DNA of 64,000 nt, taken from the NCBI RefSeq assembly GCF_009749385.1, contig NZ_WBIN01000001.1, positions 186,001-250,000 of the forward strand, written 5' to 3'. The position numbers were made by a program, and so were the translations under genes. The notes below the pieces were generated by a model. The model was not told where the DNA came from, did not search any database, and saw only the letters and a list, made by a program, of their open reading frames with translations. This DNA comes from Agromyces allii (GTDB lineage Bacteria; Actinomycetota; Actinomycetes; Actinomycetales; Microbacteriaceae). How positions within the stretch are numbered: the first letter of the stretch is position 1; each line of letters starts with the position of its first letter. Below are positions 60,063-64,000 of the stretch, piece by piece.

Positions 60063-61316
60063 TCACGGCGGCGTCCAGTCGCTCCCGTCGATGCCCCACG
60101 CGATGAGGAGCCAGCCGACCTGCAGGGCCAGGAAGAGCACGACGACGCTCCAGCGGTACCACCTCGACCGCGGAATCGCCAACGCGCCCACGAGCGGGAA
60201 CAACGGCGACGCGATGCGGAACACGCTCGACTGCGGGAAGAACACCGCGAGCAGGTACAGCGCGTAGCTCGCCGACCACAGCCGGATGTCGACGCCGAGC
60301 CGTCGCACGGCGGGCGTGAAGAGCAGGAGTGCGAACCCGAGCACGAGCGCCACGACGGCGATCGCGCCGAGCGGCTGCCCGAGCCACCATCCGCCCGACT
60401 CGAACCAGGCCGTGAACGGCACGAGTTCGCCGTACCCGATGTACGCGGCCCGCCAGGCGAGCTCGGTGTCGGTGTACGCGTGCAGGTCGCCGGTGCCGAT
60501 CGCGGCCACGAGCAGCCAGCCGAAGCCGAAGAGCACCGCGAAGGCGGTGACGGATGCCGCGAGCACGCGTTCGCGCAGCGGGAACGGGTCGTCGCGCCGC
60601 CGCCACCAGCGCCAGAGCCAGTGCAGCCCCAGCGTCAACGCGAACGCGAGCGCACCCGGCCGGGTGAACGACCACAGTGCGATCACCGGGAACAGCCATC
60701 CGTAGCGCCGGTCGACGAGCAGCAGCAGGGCCGTGGCGAGCAGCAGGTAGCCGAGCGACTCGGCGTAGCCGAACTGCTTGATCGGCGACACCGGCGCGAC
60801 GCAGAACAGCACGACGGCGAACATCGCCCGATCGGGTTCGAGGAACCGCGACATGAGGCGGTGCAGCACGAGCGCGGCCCCGAGGCCTGCGGCGAGGGAG
60901 ACGACGACCGAGGCGATGTTCCACGGCACCTGGAACCAGGTGAGCATGCCGACGAACGCCGGATACACCGGCATGAACGCCCACGCGTTCTCGGCGACAT
61001 GGCCGTCGACCGTCTGCGGCAGCACGCCCGGATACCCCGAGAGCAGGATGATCTGGTACCAGCGGGCGTCCCACATGTTCGCGAACTCGAAGTAGCCGGG
61101 CCTCGCGGCCGTCCAGGGGTTCGCGCCCTGCACGCTCGCGAGCGCGAGCACGAACACCGTCGTGATCGCGCGGGCGCCCACGAAGATGAGCACGACGCGC
61201 AGCCACCACGGCGCGAGACGCCACCGCACGCGCGGCGACCACCGCGTCGTCCGGAACGGGTCGGGCTCATGGCCGGGCTCCCGCTCGGGCCCGCGCTCGG
61301 TCTGCGCCGTCGTCAT
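60063..61316 (-). CDS. PIG-V-like membrane mannosyltransferase (GT-C fold)
   Basis: A 417-residue polytopic protein with about 10-11 helices. FEFANMWDARWYQIILLSGYP after the first helix is the typical PIG-V/DUF2029-like catalytic loop, with the Asp of WDARWY as catalytic candidate. Bacterial relatives add mannose from a polyprenyl phosphate donor to lipids or cell-wall glycans. It starts 7 bp after dapE and is on the same strand, so it is probably co-transcribed with it. Confidence 0.8.
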   Translation of the reverse strand: MTTAQTERGPEREPGHEPDPFRTTRWSPRVRWRLAPWWLRVVLIFVGARAITTVFVLALASVQGANPWTAARPGYFEFANMWDARWYQIILLSGYPGVLPQTVDGHVAENAWAFMPVYPAFVGMLTWFQVPWNIASVVVSLAAGLGAALVLHRLMSRFLEPDRAMFAVVLFCVAPVSPIKQFGYAESLGYLLLATALLLLVDRRYGWLFPVIALWSFTRPGALAFALTLGLHWLWRWWRRRDDPFPLRERVLAASVTAFAVLFGFGWLLVAAIGTGDLHAYTDTELAWRAAYIGYGELVPFTAWFESGGWWLGQPLGAIAVVALVLGFALLLFTPAVRRLGVDIRLWSASYALYLLAVFFPQSSVFRIASPLFPLVGALAIPRSRWYRWSVVVLFLALQVGWLLIAWGIDGSDWTPP

Positions 61317-61323
61317 CGGCGGA

Positions 61324-62415
61324 TCAGGCCCCGGTCAGCCACGACCGCAGGCCGATCTCGCACGCGAGGATCGCATCGAGGCGCACGCGCTCGTCATCTG
61401 TGTGCGCGAGGCTCGGGTCGCCCGGCCCGTAGTTGACCGCGGGCACGCCGAGGGCGCTGAAGCGCGCGACGTCCGTCCAGCCGTACTTGGGCCGCGCCTC
61501 GGCGCCCACCGCCGCGAGGAACCCCTGCACGAACGGGTCGTCGAGCCCCGGCCGGGCGCCCGCCGAGGCATCCGTCACCGTCACGTCGTACTCGGGGAAC
61601 AGCGTGCGCATGGCCTGGATCGCCTCGTCGACCGTGCGGCTGGGGGCGAACCGGTAGTTGACCGTGAGCACGGCCTCGTCGGGCACGACGTTGCCGGCCA
61701 CGCCGCCGCCGATGCCGACCGCGCTGAGCCCCTCGCGGTAGGCGAGCCCCTCGACGTCGACCGTCTCGGCCTCGAAGGCGGCGAGCCGCTCGAGCGCGGG
61801 GGCCAGCGCATGGATCGCGTTCACGCCCATCCACGGGCGCGAGGTGTGGGCGCGCGTGCCGGTCGCGCGGAGCTCGACGCGCAGCGTGCCGTTGCACCCG
61901 CCCTCGACCTGCCCGTTCGAGGATTCCCCGAGGATGGCGAAGTCGGCCTCGAACAGGTCGGGCCGCGCCTCGGCGAGGCGCTTCAACCCGTTCAGGTCGG
62001 CCGCGACCTCCTCGTGGTCGTAGAACATCCAGGTGACGTCGTAGACCGGGTCGGCGAGTTCGACGGCGAGCTTCAGCGCGACGGCGACGCCGCCCTTCAT
62101 GTCGGTGGTGCCGCGGCCCCAGAGGTAGTCGACGCCGTCCTCGGTCTCGAACCGGGTCGGCACGTTGCCGTTGATCGGCACGGTGTCGAGGTGCCCGGCG
62201 ATCACGACCCGGCGCTCGCGCCCGAGGTTCGTGCGCGCGACGATCGTGTCGCCGTCGCGGTGCAGCTCCAGGTGGGATGCCGCGGCGAGCGCCTGCTCGA
62301 CGAGATCGGCGAGCACCGTCTCGTCGCCCGACACGCTCGGGATGTCGCAGATCGCCTTCGTGAGCGTCACCGAGTCGGCGGTCGGGTCGAGCGGGGCTGG
62401 CGTCTCGTCGGGCAT
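61324..62415 (-). CDS. dapE: Succinyl-diaminopimelate desuccinylase
   Basis: A 363-residue M20 metalloenzyme. The metal ligands are His in [11 protein letters not shown], Asp in [10 protein letters not shown] and Glu in YDHEEV, with later His residues in the lid and catalytic domains. It hydrolyses N-succinyl-LL-diaminopimelate in lysine and peptidoglycan synthesis. It is divergent from dapD, the pathway's succinyltransferase, across 103 bp. TAGACT lies 6 nt before the ATG. Confidence 0.93.
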   Translation of the reverse strand: MPDETPAPLDPTADSVTLTKAICDIPSVSGDETVLADLVEQALAAASHLELHRDGDTIVARTNLGRERRVVIAGHLDTVPINGNVPTRFETEDGVDYLWGRGTTDMKGGVAVALKLAVELADPVYDVTWMFYDHEEVAADLNGLKRLAEARPDLFEADFAILGESSNGQVEGGCNGTLRVELRATGTRAHTSRPWMGVNAIHALAPALERLAAFEAETVDVEGLAYREGLSAVGIGGGVAGNVVPDEAVLTVNYRFAPSRTVDEAIQAMRTLFPEYDVTVTDASAGARPGLDDPFVQGFLAAVGAEARPKYGWTDVARFSALGVPAVNYGPGDPSLAHTDDERVRLDAILACEIGLRSWLTGA

Positions 62416-62421
62416 TCCCCG

Positions 62422-62427
62422 AGTCTA
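62422..62427 (-). promoter_or_regulatory. Leaderless -10 box of dapE
   Basis: TAGACT on the minus strand, 6 nt before the ATG at 62415. Confidence 0.7.
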
Positions 62428-62506
62428 TTCGGGGCGCCCCCGTGACGCCGTGGCCGCGTCGCGAAGCCGCGCGCGTCGCCCCGCGTCATCCGCCCGCCCC
62501 GGTCGG

Positions 62507-62512
62507 TACCCT
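62507..62512 (+). promoter_or_regulatory. Leaderless -10 box of dapD
   Basis: TACCCT, 6 nt before the ATG at 62519. A GGAG lies in the 6-nt gap but is too close to act as a normal ribosome site if transcription starts at the ATG. Confidence 0.65.
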
Positions 62513-62518
62513 TGGAGC

Positions 62519-63466
62519 ATGCCCGCGAACGAGACCGCCATCGCCCCTGCCCGCACCGCCGCCGCCACCGGTCTCACGACCGTCGCCGGCGACGGCACCG
62601 TGCTCGACGCCTGGTTCCCGGCGCCGCGCGTCGGCGCAGCGGCCGCACCGCTGGCGCCCGAGCACGCCGCGCTCGCGGGCGAGGACGCCCGCCGCAACGT
62701 CCGGATCGAGGCGATCGAGCTCGAGATCGACCTCGACGCCGCCCCGGCGAGCACGGCCGACGCGTACCTCCGCCTGCACGTGCTCTCGCACCTGCTCGCG
62801 GCGCCGAACACGATCAACCTCGACGGCGTCTTCGGGCACCTGCCCGCCGTGGTCTGGACGAACGCGGGCCCGGTGCACCCGGCCGACTTCGACCGTCTCC
62901 GCCCCGCCCTGCTGCGCGCGGGCATCCACGCGACGGGCCTCGACAAGTTCCCCCGCCTGCTCGACTACGTCACGCCCGAGCGCGTGCGCATCGCCGACGC
63001 CTCGCGCGTGCGCCTCGGCGCGCACCTCGCACCGGGCACCACGGTCATGCACGAGGGCTTCGTGAACTTCAACGCCGGCACGCTCGGCACCTCGATGGTC
63101 GAGGGGCGCGTGTCGCAGGGCGTCGTGGTCGGCGACGGCTCCGACATCGGCGGCGGCGCCTCGATCATGGGCACGCTCTCGGGCGGCGGCACCCAGCGCG
63201 TGTCGATCGGCGAGCGTGCGCTGCTCGGCGCGAACTCGGGCATCGGCATCTCGATCGGCGACGACACGGTCGTCGAGGCCGGCCTCTACGTCACCGCCGG
63301 CACGAAGGTCGCCGTGCTCGGAAGCGGCACCGACCGCACCGTCAAGGCGGTCGAGCTCTCGGGCGTCCCCAACCTGCTGTTCCGCCGCAACTCGGTCAAC
63401 GGCCGGGTCGAGGTGCTCTCGCGCGACGGCCACGGCGTCACCCTGAACACGGCGCTCCACGCCTGA
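62519..63466 (+). CDS. dapD: Tetrahydrodipicolinate N-succinyltransferase
   Basis: A 315-residue enzyme of the actinobacterial DapD type. A helical N-terminal half is followed by a left-handed beta-helix ([55 protein letters not shown]). It succinylates tetrahydrodipicolinate in the lysine/diaminopimelate pathway, the step before the aminotransferase and dapE. It is divergent from dapE. Confidence 0.94.
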   Translation: MPANETAIAPARTAAATGLTTVAGDGTVLDAWFPAPRVGAAAAPLAPEHAALAGEDARRNVRIEAIELEIDLDAAPASTADAYLRLHVLSHLLAAPNTINLDGVFGHLPAVVWTNAGPVHPADFDRLRPALLRAGIHATGLDKFPRLLDYVTPERVRIADASRVRLGAHLAPGTTVMHEGFVNFNAGTLGTSMVEGRVSQGVVVGDGSDIGGGASIMGTLSGGGTQRVSIGERALLGANSGIGISIGDDTVVEAGLYVTAGTKVAVLGSGTDRTVKAVELSGVPNLLFRRNSVNGRVEVLSRDGHGVTLNTALHA

Positions 63467-63565
63467 GTTCCGACGGGCCGTTCGCACGGCCCGCCCGCTC
63501 CATTACAGTTGTGCCTCAGGTCGCCGGGCGGCGGCCATCGCCGTGGGCGAGCACGAAGGAGTGAC

Positions 63566-64000
63566 GTGGGCACCGACGCACCCAGAACCCGACACCACCG
63601 CTGGCTGAGAGCGCTCACCTGGACGCTCGCGGTCGTGCTGCTCCTCGTGCTCGCGGCAGGCGGCGTCGGGTGGTGGATCGTGCAGCGCTCGTTCCCCACG
63701 ACGAGCGGGCGCATCGACGCTCCCGGCCTCATCGCGGCCGTGAGCGTGTACCGCGACGACGCGGGCATCCCCCAGATCGTCGCCGAGAACGACCACGACC
63801 TCTTCTACGCCCAGGGCTTCGTGCACGCGCAGGACCGGTTCTGGGAGATGGACTTCCGCCGCCACGTCACCGCCGGTCGGCTCGCCGAGCTCTTCGGGGC
63901 TTCGCAGGTCGGCACCGACACGTTCATCCGCACCCTGAACTGGCGCGGCGTCGCCGAGCAGGAGTACGAGCTGCTCGACGAATCCTCCCGCGCCTACTAC
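63566..64000 (+). CDS. Penicillin acylase family Ntn-hydrolase, 3' end outside window
   Basis: The first 145 residues of a long frame that runs off the right edge. A membrane anchor or signal (about residues 16-40) precedes the penicillin-amidase A-chain start: VSVYRDDAGIPQIVAENDHDLFYAQGFVHAQDRFWEMDF, then RHVTAGRLAELFG. Family members are extracytoplasmic amidases or acylases that act on beta-lactams or acyl-homoserine lactones; the autocatalytic Ser lies beyond the window. The GTG follows an AAGGAG site at 5-nt spacing. TACAGT near 63505 is a -10 candidate. Confidence 0.88.
   Translation, partial: MGTDAPRTRHHRWLRALTWTLAVVLLLVLAAGGVGWWIVQRSFPTTSGRIDAPGLIAAVSVYRDDAGIPQIVAENDHDLFYAQGFVHAQDRFWEMDFRRHVTAGRLAELFGASQVGTDTFIRTLNWRGVAEQEYELLDESSRAYY

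Overview
The window is about 70% GC, with GTG starts nearly as common as ATG, many 4-bp GTGA/ATGA gene overlaps, and gene orders I remember from Actinobacteria (adnAB-nudC-uvrD2, tatB/O-methyltransferase/DUF3117, dapD/dapE, MgtE_N-DUF1003-mrp). With DUF3107, DUF3117, PGPGW and UPF0182 proteins this points to a high-GC actinobacterium, most likely Microbacteriaceae (Agromyces-like). The genus is a guess. I saw no integrase, transposase, plasmid or CRISPR signature; the window looks chromosomal.

Layout. 0-8.4 kb: the tail of an AI-2E permease, an alpha/beta hydrolase, a NarL-type two-component pair next to an FtsX-type ABC exporter, then a LysR regulator divergent from an MHS-family symporter. 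8.5-13.9 kb: a sugar-acid region: a DHA2 efflux protein, a zinc alcohol dehydrogenase and an SMP-30 lactonase on one strand, divergent from an IlvD/EDD dehydratase across a promoter holding a perfect 10-bp palindrome. 14.0-22.4 kb: a segment bounded by two nearly identical initiator tRNA-fMet genes in the same orientation. It holds a TetR regulator with tetO-like operators and a small basic protein, then a poly-amino-acid module: three-helix-bundle protein, Sfp-type phosphopantetheinyl transferase (PPTase), M1 metallopeptidase, and a 1317-residue Pls/PosA-type synthetase (A-T domains plus a membrane region with three hexapeptide-helix domains). A Lys/Ala-rich protein with a Rho_N/SAP-like end follows. 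I regard this as the most interesting part.

22.4-48.4 kb: a chitinase, then a conserved actinobacterial block: UPF0182, Lon-like PDZ protease, DUF2342 zincin, an E1/ThiF-like protein, UvrD2, NudC, a phosphotransferase-fold protein that has lost its catalytic residues, AdnB, AdnA, DUF3107, ferritin-like protein, DEAD-box helicase, PHP phosphoesterase, endonuclease/exonuclease/phosphatase protein and aminopeptidase P. 48.4-64 kb: PGPGW and stress-type membrane proteins, MgtE_N-DUF1003-Mrp, then an insert with a lipoprotein, a sphingosine-1-phosphate-lyase-like PLP enzyme, a GPH symporter and a semialdehyde dehydrogenase. TatB, an O-methyltransferase, DUF3117, a PIG-V-like mannosyltransferase, dapE/dapD and the start of a penicillin acylase close the window.

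Two window-wide patterns stand out. About a dozen genes carry a TANNNT box exactly 6-7 nt before the start codon, the signature of leaderless transcripts. The word GGATGCC/GGCATCC recurs throughout, fixes unusual codon choices inside genes and forms the arms of several terminators, reminiscent of DNA-uptake or other architecture-imparting sequences. Family names come from reading the translations; comparisons with other genomes are from memory; no search was run.
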